From Woeseiaceae bacterium (GTDB lineage Bacteria > Pseudomonadota > Gammaproteobacteria > Steroidobacterales > Woeseiaceae), in contig JAJFKV010000039.1 in the NCBI GenBank assembly GCA_021773055.1, forward strand, positions 1 through 64,000: 64,000 bases of DNA, in the 5' to 3' direction. Under the pieces are notes generated by a model, which made no database searches, was not told the origin of the DNA, and saw only the letters and a program-made list of their open reading frames with translations. Positions 17,428-26,115 of the stretch are shown here, piece by piece. Position 1 is the first letter of the stretch. Every line of letters starts with the position of its first letter. The position numbers were made by a program, and so were the translations under genes.

Positions 17428-18389
17428 GGAGTGCCCTTCACACATCGTTGCAAGAACGGAAAGCCGTCAGTCGCGTAGTAGTGGTATATCCCTTCCGGGA
17501 ATTCCGGTGTGACACCCGTACGGCCGTTGCATTCGTCCAGATCACCGAGACCAGCGACATACTCGTAGTCTTGTGTAAACGTGCTCATCGCGAAGAGCGA
17601 GATGTCGGGCCGACCGGCATCGGGCGAAGACTTAATTTGGTAGCTACTTTGGACGACAACGATCCCTGAACTCGCGTCCATGGCGTCGAGGTAACCGTAG
17701 CGCGCGTAGATCGGGAATCCGTCCGCAGCCCAGGCGATTAAAGTCGGCTCGGTACCTTTGTTGAGACTGTCGACAAAACCTTCTGGTATTCCGTGGTAGT
17801 GGTATGAACCGCCGGGTTGCACGTGCGCATGGTTGGCGTCGTCGCCGAAGTTGAACGAGTTTTGCCCAAGCGCCTCGATATTCCAGCTACCCACATTGCC
17901 GGCCAGGCTGCAGGACCCACCTGCGTCGTTACAGGTTCCGGCGGTAGCGGGGTCGATCTTCACGCCATTTAGCACATAACCAAGCGCGCCCCTGGGCCCG
18001 CCAAGCGTCGTCGCTGTCGAGGTCAGGACCGGTTCGAGCGTGAAACTCGCCGATACCGCTTGCTGGGAAATAGCATTGGGATTATTGGCATTCGGAAATG
18101 TGCCGACATCATGATCCGGTATGCCATTCGCGGACAACGACCGGTTGCTTGCGTCGCAGAACCAGTCCGCCGTGCTCGTCGTATTTACAGAAGGTGAGCT
18201 GTTAAACGCACTGTAGCTGTACATGCATTCCACGCCGGACGTGGATCCGCTGGAAGTTGAACCTGCATCAGGTGTCGTTGTGGTAGTGCTGTCATCACTA
18301 TTGATGTTACTGCCACTGCCACACGCGGACAGCAAGGCGAAGATTACCAGCGTGGAAATCAGTCGGGATTGCGGCGTTTCGTTACTCAC
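17424..18389 (-). CDS. YHYH-domain lipoprotein
   Basis: Predicted lipoprotein of 321 residues starting at GTG 18389 (VSNETPQSR), with hydrophobic core and lipobox LLSAC, then a low-complexity linker rich in S/T/D. The YHYH domain is marked by GGSYHYHGIPEGFVD, with WAADGFPIYARYG and HYYATDGFPFLQRCV, all hallmarks of this secreted domain of unknown function with probable metal-binding histidines. AAGAGG lies upstream of the GTG. The frame is open further upstream to 18608 but that part overlaps the preceding gene. It overlaps the small secreted-protein gene by 8 bases. Confidence 0.84.
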   Translation of the reverse strand: MSNETPQSRLISTLVIFALLSACGSGSNINSDDSTTTTTPDAGSTSSGSTSGVECMYSYSAFNSSPSVNTTSTADWFCDASNRSLSANGIPDHDVGTFPNANNPNAISQQAVSASFTLEPVLTSTATTLGGPRGALGYVLNGVKIDPATAGTCNDAGGSCSLAGNVGSWNIEALGQNSFNFGDDANHAHVQPGGSYHYHGIPEGFVDSLNKGTEPTLIAWAADGFPIYARYGYLDAMDASSGIVVVQSSYQIKSSPDAGRPDISLFAMSTFTQDYEYVAGLGDLDECNGRTGVTPEFPEGIYHYYATDGFPFLQRCVKGTP

Positions 18390-18654
18390 GGTCGAGTTGC
18401 CTCTTGGGCGGACCGCCTTCCGGCCGGCAGGCCAATGGCTTGTCATCGGGTGCTTCGCAGGTGCCTTCAAGGGCATCGCCACGTCGTCCCTCGAAGGAGC
18501 AGGGATCACCCTGTACCGACGTTGAGCAGGCTTCCAATGCGACCTCGGGCGGACCGCGATGCTCGCGGCGTGGTTTGTTTTCCTGGTCGGACTCGGCGTA
18601 GGCCGCACCGATGAGAAACAGCGTTGCAGACAATGCGATAAGACTGCGATTCAT
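18382..18654 (-). CDS. Small secreted cysteine-containing protein
   Basis: Protein of 90 residues: signal peptide ending AAYA, then a short charged region and four cysteines in the pattern EACSTS..GDPCSF..GTCEAP..LACRPEGG. Similar short Cys-patterned proteins occur in proteobacteria beside two-component systems or YHYH genes (recollection), function unknown. AGGAG precedes the ATG. The 3' end overlaps the YHYH start by 8 bases, so it is the first gene of a three-gene secreted-protein operon next to a BaeSR-like system. Confidence 0.72.
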   Translation of the reverse strand: MNRSLIALSATLFLIGAAYAESDQENKPRREHRGPPEVALEACSTSVQGDPCSFEGRRGDALEGTCEAPDDKPLACRPEGGPPKRQLDRE

Positions 18655-18755
18655 GTCGAACTCCTCTTGCTCTATTGGATGTGAGCCTTGAGTCTGCTCG
18701 AGCGGTATGCAGTGAGCGTGAAGAGATTGTGTAGAAACAGAGGATTTGGCGCTCG

Positions 18756-19436
18756 TTACTCGAGCTTGTAGCCAACACCATAAATCGACCGGATAAGATC
18801 GTCCGAACCGATGGTGTCGTGTATCTTTTGGCGCAGATTCTTCACGTGGGAATCAACCGTGCGGTCGCTGACCACGCGTCCATCCATATAGATCTTATTC
18901 ATCATTTGATCGCGTGAGAAAACTCGACCAGGCTGACTGGCAAGCAAGGCCAGCAAACGAAACTCAACCGGCGTCAGGCCAAGGGCATGACCGTCAACGG
19001 TGGCGGAAAACTTGTTGTCATCAATCGTAAGCCCACGATAGGAGGTCGCTGGATCGGCTCTTGTCATCTCGGCGCGGCGCAAAAGTGCTTTCACGCGAGC
19101 CACGACTTCTCTCGGACTAAAAGGTTTGCAAATGTAATCGTCAGCACCGAGTTCGAGACCGAGTAGCCGATCGATTTCATCGACGCGTGCCGTCACCATG
19201 ATGATCGGAACCTGGGAGTGTGACCTGAGCTCGCGACAGACAGTGAGCCCGTCCTTGCCAGGCAACATGAGATCCAGCAGCACGATGTCCGGGTTGTTTT
19301 TTCTGCACCATTCGTCGACCGTGTCACCATTGTCGATCCAATGAGTTTCATAGTGCGACTGCCGCAGATAGTCTTCCAGCAACCCCGCAATCTTCGGCTC
19401 ATCTTCGACGATGAGAACCTGCGCCTGGTCGCTCAT
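18756..19436 (-). CDS. OmpR-family response regulator (BaeR-like)
   Basis: Transcription factor of 226 residues: receiver domain with phospho-acceptor Asp55 (LLDLMLP), acidic pair ED at 11-12 and conserved Lys in CKPFSPREVV, then an OmpR-type winged helix ending SIYGVGYKLE. Overall character is closest to BaeR. Its start overlaps the kinase stop by ATGA. The YHYH operon starts 101 bases downstream on the same strand, making those secreted proteins plausible targets or envelope-stress outputs (inference). Confidence 0.92.
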   Translation of the reverse strand: MSDQAQVLIVEDEPKIAGLLEDYLRQSHYETHWIDNGDTVDEWCRKNNPDIVLLDLMLPGKDGLTVCRELRSHSQVPIIMVTARVDEIDRLLGLELGADDYICKPFSPREVVARVKALLRRAEMTRADPATSYRGLTIDDNKFSATVDGHALGLTPVEFRLLALLASQPGRVFSRDQMMNKIYMDGRVVSDRTVDSHVKNLRQKIHDTIGSDDLIRSIYGVGYKLE

Positions 19437-20854
19437 GGTTTGCCTCCTGCTGAATAGGCGAGTGGCAGACGAACACGAATCAACAGGCCACCGGCATCGG
19501 AGTTCATTGCCTGGATCGTACCGCCATGCGCATCGACAATGGCTTCGCAGATAGAAAGTCCTAGCCCCGACCCGCCCGTGTCACGACCGCGGGATGCGTT
19601 CACGCGAAACAGGCGATCGAATAGCTGTTCTAATGATCGGTCCGGCACACCCGGCGCAGAATCGGCAAACTGAAGGTCGACCATATCCGAGTCGACAGAG
19701 CACATGACATGCAACGAGCCCGGAGAGTCGGTGTAACGCACGGTGTTCTCAAGCAGATTCGCAAATAGTTGTTCGAGTCTCGTCGCATCGGCAAGCACTT
19801 CAACGGTGTCTTTTGGCAGCTGCCGCGTAAGCCCGATACCGGCATCCTGTAATCGATTTTCTGCGTTCTCGAGCACAGCGCCCAGCAAGGCGCCGATATC
19901 GACGCGCTCGCTTTGACAATTCATAACACCTTCGTCGTAAACGGAGAGATCGTGTAAGTCACCGACCAGCTTGGTCAGACGTTCTACTCCTGCCTGCAGG
20001 GATTTTCGCGTTGTCGTATCAAATGTGCGCACTCCATCTTCGATCGCATCAAGTTCGCCGCGGAGTATGGCTAACGGCGTGCGCAGCTCGTGTGCAATAT
20101 CGGCAATCCAGCGCTGCCGTGACAAGCGGCTTTTCTCCAGCGTTTCGGCGAGCTGATTAAAGTCGCCTGCCAGGTCACCCAGCTCATCACCGTGAGCGAC
20201 CGGGATACGGGTATCGTAATGACCTGCGGTGATAGAGCGGGCGCCAGACGCCAGTGCTCGTATGGGTCTGGTGAGCTGTCGTGCCACGATGGCCGAAATA
20301 AACGCGGCGAAAAGCAGGGCAACCGTGGCAATCAGGTATATGGAGCGCTCCTGCTCTCGCGCGAAATTCTGATCAGCCGGGCTGGAAAGCTGTCGTCGAG
20401 GCGCGATAGTGACGTATCCCACAGTCTGGCCATCCACCAGAATCGGCACCGATCGGGCGACATCCTCGTTGAGTGGCCGACCGACGATAAGCTTGCCGTC
20501 CGCATCCTGCAATGCAATACGATGCCCTAATCCAAGCGGGTCATCGGGCGGCGGCCCGCCCGACCGTTGTTCCGGGCCCGGCCGCCTTTCTGGCGGTGGC
20601 CGCCCGCCATCCGGGCGTAGCAGGTCGTTCCAACGACGCGGGTTTCCGCGTAAAGATGCCCAGCCGCCTTCATTGCGATACACCTCGGCGAGATCAGAAG
20701 CAGCGCCGCTTATAGTATCGGCTTCCTGTTGGGCCACGTACTCGAGGAAGCCACGCTCGAAGTTCCAGCGAGTGACTACCGCGTTAAGTGTCAGAATCAC
20801 GAGGCTGGCCAGCGTCAGGGCCAGGAATATCCGTGTGGCTATGGTTATGCGCAT
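19433..20854 (-). CDS. Sensor histidine kinase (BaeS-like)
   Basis: Inner-membrane sensor kinase of 473 residues. Two membrane segments (about 8-28 and 172-192) flank a periplasmic sensor that holds a proline/arginine-rich stretch near residues 85-105 (RPDGGRPPPERRPGPEQR). HAMP domain next, phospho-acceptor His255 in AHELRTP, then an ATPase domain with N, G1 (DSAPG) and G2 (GGSGLGL) boxes. First gene of the pair. The Pro/Arg stretch in the sensor region is unusual and recalls metal- or peptide-sensing insertions. Confidence 0.92.
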   Translation of the reverse strand: MRITIATRIFLALTLASLVILTLNAVVTRWNFERGFLEYVAQQEADTISGAASDLAEVYRNEGGWASLRGNPRRWNDLLRPDGGRPPPERRPGPEQRSGGPPPDDPLGLGHRIALQDADGKLIVGRPLNEDVARSVPILVDGQTVGYVTIAPRRQLSSPADQNFAREQERSIYLIATVALLFAAFISAIVARQLTRPIRALASGARSITAGHYDTRIPVAHGDELGDLAGDFNQLAETLEKSRLSRQRWIADIAHELRTPLAILRGELDAIEDGVRTFDTTTRKSLQAGVERLTKLVGDLHDLSVYDEGVMNCQSERVDIGALLGAVLENAENRLQDAGIGLTRQLPKDTVEVLADATRLEQLFANLLENTVRYTDSPGSLHVMCSVDSDMVDLQFADSAPGVPDRSLEQLFDRLFRVNASRGRDTGGSGLGLSICEAIVDAHGGTIQAMNSDAGGLLIRVRLPLAYSAGGKP

Positions 20855-20982
20855 GCCACATAGAATATCAAGTCATTCAACAGATCTCCGAAATTGCACC
20901 GTTTCTCCATATTTTATGAAAACGTCAATGTTCTCATAGCTCCTCAGCAACGGACGCTCCAGCGGACTTCAAAGCTTGTGAC

Positions 20983-21001
20983 AATTATGATTCTCATATA
21001 G
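20983..21001 (+). promoter_or_regulatory. Possible Fur-type operator
   Basis: AATTATGATTCTCATATAG carries the TGATTCTCAT core of Fur-type sites and lies in an AT-rich patch 75 bases before the SAM-hydrolase/TonB-receptor operon. The match to the 19-bp Fur consensus is partial, about 11 positions by eye. A TonB-dependent receptor in the operon makes iron control plausible, but this is a weak call. Confidence 0.3.
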
Positions 21002-21075
21002 CTTGATATCTTCGGTGCCCTGCGGTGTAGCGCAGCGGTCTGTTATCGAGTGCGCTTAAGCGTTGGAGAGAAGTC

Positions 21076-21966
21076 TTGAGAAGAGTTTGGATCATATTTG
21101 CCTTCGTTCTGAGTACACCGGCCTTTGGCGGTTCCCCGTTAGTCCTGCAGTCCGATTTCGGCGAAAAAGATGGGGCCGTTGCAGCGATGCGCGGTGTCGC
21201 CATCTCGGTCTCTCCGACTATTCCTCTGTACGACTTGACGCACGAAATTCCGACTTTCAATATTTGGGAAGCTTCGCTTCGCTTGATTCAAACTGCTGAA
21301 TATTGGCCAGCGGGCACTGTTTTCGTCTCGGTGGTTGACCCCGGTGTCGGGACGAGTCGTAAGTCCGTTGTCCTTAAAACGAAAACCGGTCACTACATCG
21401 TAACGCCGGACAACGGCACGCTGACATTCGTTGCGCAACAAATGGGCATCGCTGAGCTGCGTGAGATCGATGAAGCGGTCAATCGACTAAAGAATTCCGA
21501 TGCGTCCTATACCTTTCACGGTAGAGACGTTTATGCCTACACCGGGGCCCGCCTGGCTGCAGGGGAGATTACGTTCGAAGAGGTCGGTCGAATACTGCCA
21601 GCTGAGGTGGTCTCGATTCCTTTCCAAAAGGCCACTTTTGCGAACGATGAAATACGCGGGAACATTCCAATTCTGGATGTTCAGTTTGGAAACGTATGGA
21701 CCAATATTGATCGAGAGACCTTGCAAAAGCTGAAGCCTGGCGAAGGAAGCACGCTCCGCATTCGGATCAGTCATGGTGACGAAACTGTTTTGGATGAGAG
21801 CTTGCCGTATCTCGATACGTTTGGTGCTGTCGAGATCGGTGAACCATTGGTCTACCTCAATAGTCTAAATAACGTTTCACTGGCCCTGAATCAGGGTAGT
21901 TTTGCCGCAGCGCATGGAATTGGTTCCGGTCCGGATTGGAGCATCCATATAGTAGTAGAACAATGA
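21076..21966 (+). CDS. SAM hydroxide adenosyltransferase / SAM hydrolase (DUF62) with signal peptide
   Basis: DUF62-family enzyme of 296 residues; known members hydrolyse S-adenosylmethionine to adenosine and methionine and are related to fluorinase/chlorinase. Key residues are present: Asp27 in QSDFG, Asp88 and Arg95 in DPGVGTSR, PDNG at 111-114, and His148 in FHGRD, i.e. the Asp-Arg-His set of hydrolases. The first about 18 residues (MRRVWIIFAFVLSTPAFG) look like a cleavable signal peptide, which would put it in the periplasm. TTG start with GGAGAGAAG upstream. The TonB receptor gene begins 24 bases later. Confidence 0.84.
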   Translation: MRRVWIIFAFVLSTPAFGGSPLVLQSDFGEKDGAVAAMRGVAISVSPTIPLYDLTHEIPTFNIWEASLRLIQTAEYWPAGTVFVSVVDPGVGTSRKSVVLKTKTGHYIVTPDNGTLTFVAQQMGIAELREIDEAVNRLKNSDASYTFHGRDVYAYTGARLAAGEITFEEVGRILPAEVVSIPFQKATFANDEIRGNIPILDVQFGNVWTNIDRETLQKLKPGEGSTLRIRISHGDETVLDESLPYLDTFGAVEIGEPLVYLNSLNNVSLALNQGSFAAAHGIGSGPDWSIHIVVEQ

Positions 21967-21989
21967 GTTTCCAGAAGGGGGACAGGATA

Positions 21990-24407
21990 ATGAAAACACG
22001 TACGAGAAAAGTAGTGCTATTAGCCTGTAGCGTGGCACTTTATTCTGGTGCTGCTACAGCTCAGGACAACAATGCGAATTCAGAGAGCAGTGCAGAGCTC
22101 GAAGAAATACTGGTGGTGGGTAGCAGGGCGCCTGGGCGAAGCGCCGAAGATAGCCCTGTTCCGGTAGACGTGCTGACCGCCGATGCCCTGGTGCAATCAG
22201 GAACCATTGGTGGCGAGGTAGGCAGTCTTCTGCAATCCAATATCCCCTCCTTTAATATGCCCCGTCAATCAAACTCAGACCAGGCCGACATAGTTCGGGC
22301 TGCTCAGCTACGCGGCCTGAATCCGGATCAAGTGCTAGTGTTGGTCAATGGTAAACGCCGACACGCGAACTCGGTAATCAGCGTGGAGTCCAAATTGGGT
22401 AAAGGGGCGGCCCCGGTCGATTTCAACAATATCCCGACCAGCGCTATTGAGCGAATTGAGGTACTGAGAGATGGGGCCGCGGCGCAGTATGGCTCTGATG
22501 CTATAGCTGGCGTCATTAATATCGTGCTCAAGCAAGGCAACGATGGCGGCAACGTTTCGGCATCCTACGGCGGCCACATTACCAGTGTTGATCCGGTAAA
22601 CGAGGACGTTACAGACGGTCAAACCGCGACTATTTCGTTCAACAAGGGTTTCTCTCTGGGCGACGGCTTTCTGAACGTCAGCGGTGAATACCGTGATCGT
22701 TCGGCGACCAACCGCGCAGGGTTCGATCAATTACCCACAATTGGTTTTGCAGAATTTATTGTTCCAGTACCCTCATCCGGTACGCCGGAAGCCGCGCCCA
22801 ATGATGCGGTGGCTGGTCAGCGTAACTACCGCATGGGTGATGGCGAGAGTGAAGATCTCAACCTGAGCTTTACTGCCGGCATTGACCTCGACTCCGGCTT
22901 CGAACTCTATGGATTCGGTACCTACTCCGACCGCGAGGCAGAAGGCTCCAACTTTTTCCGTTATCCGGTTTCAGATAACAACGTGGCCGCGATTCACCCC
23001 AATGGTTTTCTTCCCATTGGAGTGGCCGACGTTACAGACTTTTCATTGGCTGGCGGCATCAAAGGTGAACTATCCGACTGGACAGTAGATGGCAGTTTGG
23101 TTTTTGGCCAAAACACCTTTGACGATAATCTGAGAAACAGCGTCAACTCCTCTTTGGGCGCCGCAAGCCCGACATCCTTCAACCGCGCCGAATATGAGTA
23201 TTCGCAGACGGTTGTTAATCTGGATGCATCAAAAGGTTTTGAGTTTGGCGGCTCGCCAGTCAACATTGCCACTGGTCTGGAATTTCGACGTGAGGATTAC
23301 CAAAGTACCGCCGGCGATCAGGCGTCTTATATCGCCGGAACCGTTACCACCGGGGAAGCTGGAGGCGATGCCCGTATTGGTGCTCAGGGCGGCGCTGGTT
23401 TACAGCCGGGCGAAACTGTCGATGTAGATAGAAACTCATTTGCTGTTTACATCGATGCGGAATTTGAAATTACTGAAACATTTATGCTCTCGACCGCTGT
23501 TCGTTATGAGGATTTTGACGACTTCGGTAATACGACCAACGGGAAACTGGCCGCTCGTTGGGAAATCGCGAATGACTTCGCGTTAAGGGGCGCTGTCAGT
23601 ACGGGGTTTAGAGCACCATCTCTGGCTCAAGCCTACTTTTCGGGCAGTAGTAATAGTTTTGGTACCGGCGGTGCACTGATCAGCACAGTGAATTTGCCGA
23701 CTTCCGATCCTTTGGCGCGAGCCAATGGCGCCGTCGATCTGGAACCCGAAGAGTCGGATAGTCTCAGCCTTGGTTTTACCTGGAGCAATGACGCGTTCAA
23801 TCTTAGCTTTGATTACTATGAGGTCGATATCGACGATCGCATCGTGCTTGGTGGCACCCTGGCGGTTGCCGGTGTTCCTGGTATTGAGGGCATAAGATTT
23901 TTTAGCAACGCTATAGATACCGAGACAAAAGGCTTCGACCTGGTGGCGTCTTACACACTGGATCAGTGGAGTTTTGCTGCCGCCTATAACGACTCGGATA
24001 CAGATATCGTTAGTTCACCTGCCGGTTTCAGCATAGAGGAAGTCAACACGCTGGAAACCGCCGCGCCGGAGAATAAGATTATTCTTTCTTCAACCTGGGC
24101 CAATGACCAGGTGTCTGTGTTGGTGCGGGGGATCCGATACGGCGAGACGCAACGTATTTTCGACTTTGGTGGTGGCTTTGAGCCGACACAAAATTATTCC
24201 GAGGAATGGTCAATTGATACTGATATTCAGTTCAATATTACCGACGCCTGGAGTGTCGCGATTGGGGCCAACAATTTGCTGGATGAATATCCTGACGAAT
24301 CCATCTTTGACATTAGCTTCTTTGGGAACTTGCCCTACGATGGCGGGATAAGCCCTTTGGGTGTTAATGGTCGCTATGTATACGTGAGATCTTCTTTCGA
24401 TTTTTGA
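21990..24407 (+). CDS. TonB-dependent outer-membrane receptor
   Basis: Outer-membrane gated channel of 805 residues. Signal peptide to about AATA; plug domain with AQLRGLNPDQVLVLVNGKRR and the plug-end IERIEVLRDGAAAQYGSDAI; 22-strand-type barrel to a terminal aromatic (SSFDF). ATG at 21990 is preceded by GGGGGACAGG. It imports an unidentified ligand (siderophore, peptide, nucleoside or carbohydrate). Flanked by an exported SAM-hydrolase-like gene and an exported M20 peptidase gene, 22 bases downstream, so an organic nucleoside- or peptide-containing ligand is conceivable. Confidence 0.92.
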   Translation: MKTRTRKVVLLACSVALYSGAATAQDNNANSESSAELEEILVVGSRAPGRSAEDSPVPVDVLTADALVQSGTIGGEVGSLLQSNIPSFNMPRQSNSDQADIVRAAQLRGLNPDQVLVLVNGKRRHANSVISVESKLGKGAAPVDFNNIPTSAIERIEVLRDGAAAQYGSDAIAGVINIVLKQGNDGGNVSASYGGHITSVDPVNEDVTDGQTATISFNKGFSLGDGFLNVSGEYRDRSATNRAGFDQLPTIGFAEFIVPVPSSGTPEAAPNDAVAGQRNYRMGDGESEDLNLSFTAGIDLDSGFELYGFGTYSDREAEGSNFFRYPVSDNNVAAIHPNGFLPIGVADVTDFSLAGGIKGELSDWTVDGSLVFGQNTFDDNLRNSVNSSLGAASPTSFNRAEYEYSQTVVNLDASKGFEFGGSPVNIATGLEFRREDYQSTAGDQASYIAGTVTTGEAGGDARIGAQGGAGLQPGETVDVDRNSFAVYIDAEFEITETFMLSTAVRYEDFDDFGNTTNGKLAARWEIANDFALRGAVSTGFRAPSLAQAYFSGSSNSFGTGGALISTVNLPTSDPLARANGAVDLEPEESDSLSLGFTWSNDAFNLSFDYYEVDIDDRIVLGGTLAVAGVPGIEGIRFFSNAIDTETKGFDLVASYTLDQWSFAAAYNDSDTDIVSSPAGFSIEEVNTLETAAPENKIILSSTWANDQVSVLVRGIRYGETQRIFDFGGGFEPTQNYSEEWSIDTDIQFNITDAWSVAIGANNLLDEYPDESIFDISFFGNLPYDGGISPLGVNGRYVYVRSSFDF

Positions 24408-24429
24408 GTAAAGAGAAGGCTGGCGCGTC

Positions 24430-25845
24430 ATGGGTATGCGTTTATTTTTGCTGCTTGCACTTGGGCTGACATCGCTGTTTTCCAGTGCTCGTGCGAACGA
24501 GAGCGGCCACGATCAACAAGCTCAGGCCGCTCTCGATTTGCTTGCGGAGGCGATCCAATTCGAAACGGTTGCCGGACGGTCGCAGGTTTGCCCCTACGCG
24601 AGAACCTTAAAGGCGCGTTTCGTTGCGGCAGGCTTTGCCGAGACAGACACTCAAATTTTCGAGTTGAACGAAGACGACACCTGCAGTCTGGTCGTTCGTT
24701 ATCCGGGTGGTGATGGCAAACGCAGGCCCGTAATTTTTCTGGCGCACATGGATGTGGTCGAGGCGCTGCCGGAAGACTGGTCATACCCTCCGTTTGAGAT
24801 GACCCGCAAAGGCGATCGCCTGTACGGTCGTGGCGTCCTGGATAACAAAGGCAGCGTGGCCGCAATTACGAGTACGCTGCTACATCTCTGGGCGAGTGGC
24901 TATCGCCCTACTCGTGATCTGTATTTTGTCGTCACCGGAGATGAGGAAACAACAGCGAAAACAACGCGACTCTTGTTTTCGCAGGTAGCAGCGCTGGCCA
25001 CTGCCGAATACGCGCTAAATTCGGATGCCGGGCTTGGCGTATTGAACGCGGAGCGTAAGCCGATCTATTTTCAGCTGCAGACGGCGGAAAAAACATACGC
25101 GACCTTTGAGTTAACAACGACGAACTCCGGCGGCCACAGTTCGCTTCCGCGCGCTGACAACGCTATCTACGAGCTATCAAAGGCGTTGGTCCAACTGCAG
25201 GGCTTCCGCTTTCCTGTACGCAGTACGGAATCGACAATCGCCTATTTTCGGGCCTCCTCCAAACTCTATCCTGGCGAGGTGGGGCGGCATATGGCCGCGT
25301 TTGCGGCAGATCCTGCGGATAAGGTCGCTATAGAGTTTCTTGATCAGATGCAGGGTGAGGCAGCGATGATCCGTACCACTTGCGTTGCGACCATGTTGCA
25401 AGGCGGACATGCCGAAAACGCGCTTCCGCAAACGGCATCAGCCATGGTCAACTGTCGGATTTTTCCAGGGGTAAGCCTTGCGACTGTAGAGGCGCTGATC
25501 ACCCAGGCGATTGCTGATTTGGACGTCTCGATTCGAGCGTTGTTTCGGCCGTTCGAGAACCCACCTTCCGATATCAACCCGGATATTGTCGAGGCCGTAT
25601 CGTTCGCACTTGGGCGTGATTACGCGGGTACTCCCATCATTCCGTACGTCGCGCCGTACAGTACCGATGGCGCGATATTCAGGGCGAATGGCATTCCAAC
25701 GTACGGCGTGTCCGGACAATTTATTGTGTACCCGGAGGAAAAACGATCGCATGGTAAAGACGAGTTCTTGCCAGTCGAATCCTTTCTAAAGTCACTGCAC
25801 TACTGGAACGCACTTATTCGGACCGTATCGGGCGAAAGCCGGTAA
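24430..25845 (+). CDS. Exported M20-family metallopeptidase
   Basis: Di-zinc exopeptidase or amidohydrolase of 471 residues with a signal peptide (MGMRLFLLLALGLTSLFSSARA). Zinc ligands and catalytic residues: AHMDVV (His, Asp), GVLDNKG (Asp), GDEET (Glu-Glu), a later NSDAG and the C-terminal SHGKDE His. The dimerisation insert follows SGGHSSLPRADN. Probably periplasmic, acting on small peptides or acylated amino acids, possibly those imported by the TonB receptor just upstream. The next gene is 270 bases away in a stretch with no convincing gene. Confidence 0.88.
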   Translation: MGMRLFLLLALGLTSLFSSARANESGHDQQAQAALDLLAEAIQFETVAGRSQVCPYARTLKARFVAAGFAETDTQIFELNEDDTCSLVVRYPGGDGKRRPVIFLAHMDVVEALPEDWSYPPFEMTRKGDRLYGRGVLDNKGSVAAITSTLLHLWASGYRPTRDLYFVVTGDEETTAKTTRLLFSQVAALATAEYALNSDAGLGVLNAERKPIYFQLQTAEKTYATFELTTTNSGGHSSLPRADNAIYELSKALVQLQGFRFPVRSTESTIAYFRASSKLYPGEVGRHMAAFAADPADKVAIEFLDQMQGEAAMIRTTCVATMLQGGHAENALPQTASAMVNCRIFPGVSLATVEALITQAIADLDVSIRALFRPFENPPSDINPDIVEAVSFALGRDYAGTPIIPYVAPYSTDGAIFRANGIPTYGVSGQFIVYPEEKRSHGKDEFLPVESFLKSLHYWNALIRTVSGESR

Positions 25846-26115
25846 CAAGCAAGGCGTTGCTCAGAAAACGTCGTGCCTGACTAGAAGGTGTCAGCACCCT
25901 CCCCCGGACTGTTCAAACGTTGCATCTTTGCGCCCTATAAATACACCGCCGTTGCATAACTACATCGTTCACGGGATGCGTCTAAACCACGAGGCAAAAT
26001 TGCCGCTTTTGCGCATTGAACTCACTGGGCCGACGAGGGTCTGCACATTGAGGATGAAAGTTGATTCGCCAGATCAATTTGCTTCCACTCTCAAATTTGC
26101 CAAGGGGGATTCAAC

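Noticed and set aside
17426-18608. Upstream extension of the YHYH gene to 18608
   Set aside because: The lipoprotein signal begins at GTG 18389 with a ribosome site, and the extension lies wholly over the better-supported small secreted-protein gene in another frame.
20946-20960. AGCAACGGACGCTCC shared with 2803-2817 next to the IS end
   Set aside because: A 15-base match is expected about once or more by chance in a 64-kb window on two strands, and the flanks do not match, so it is not evidence of a third IS relic.
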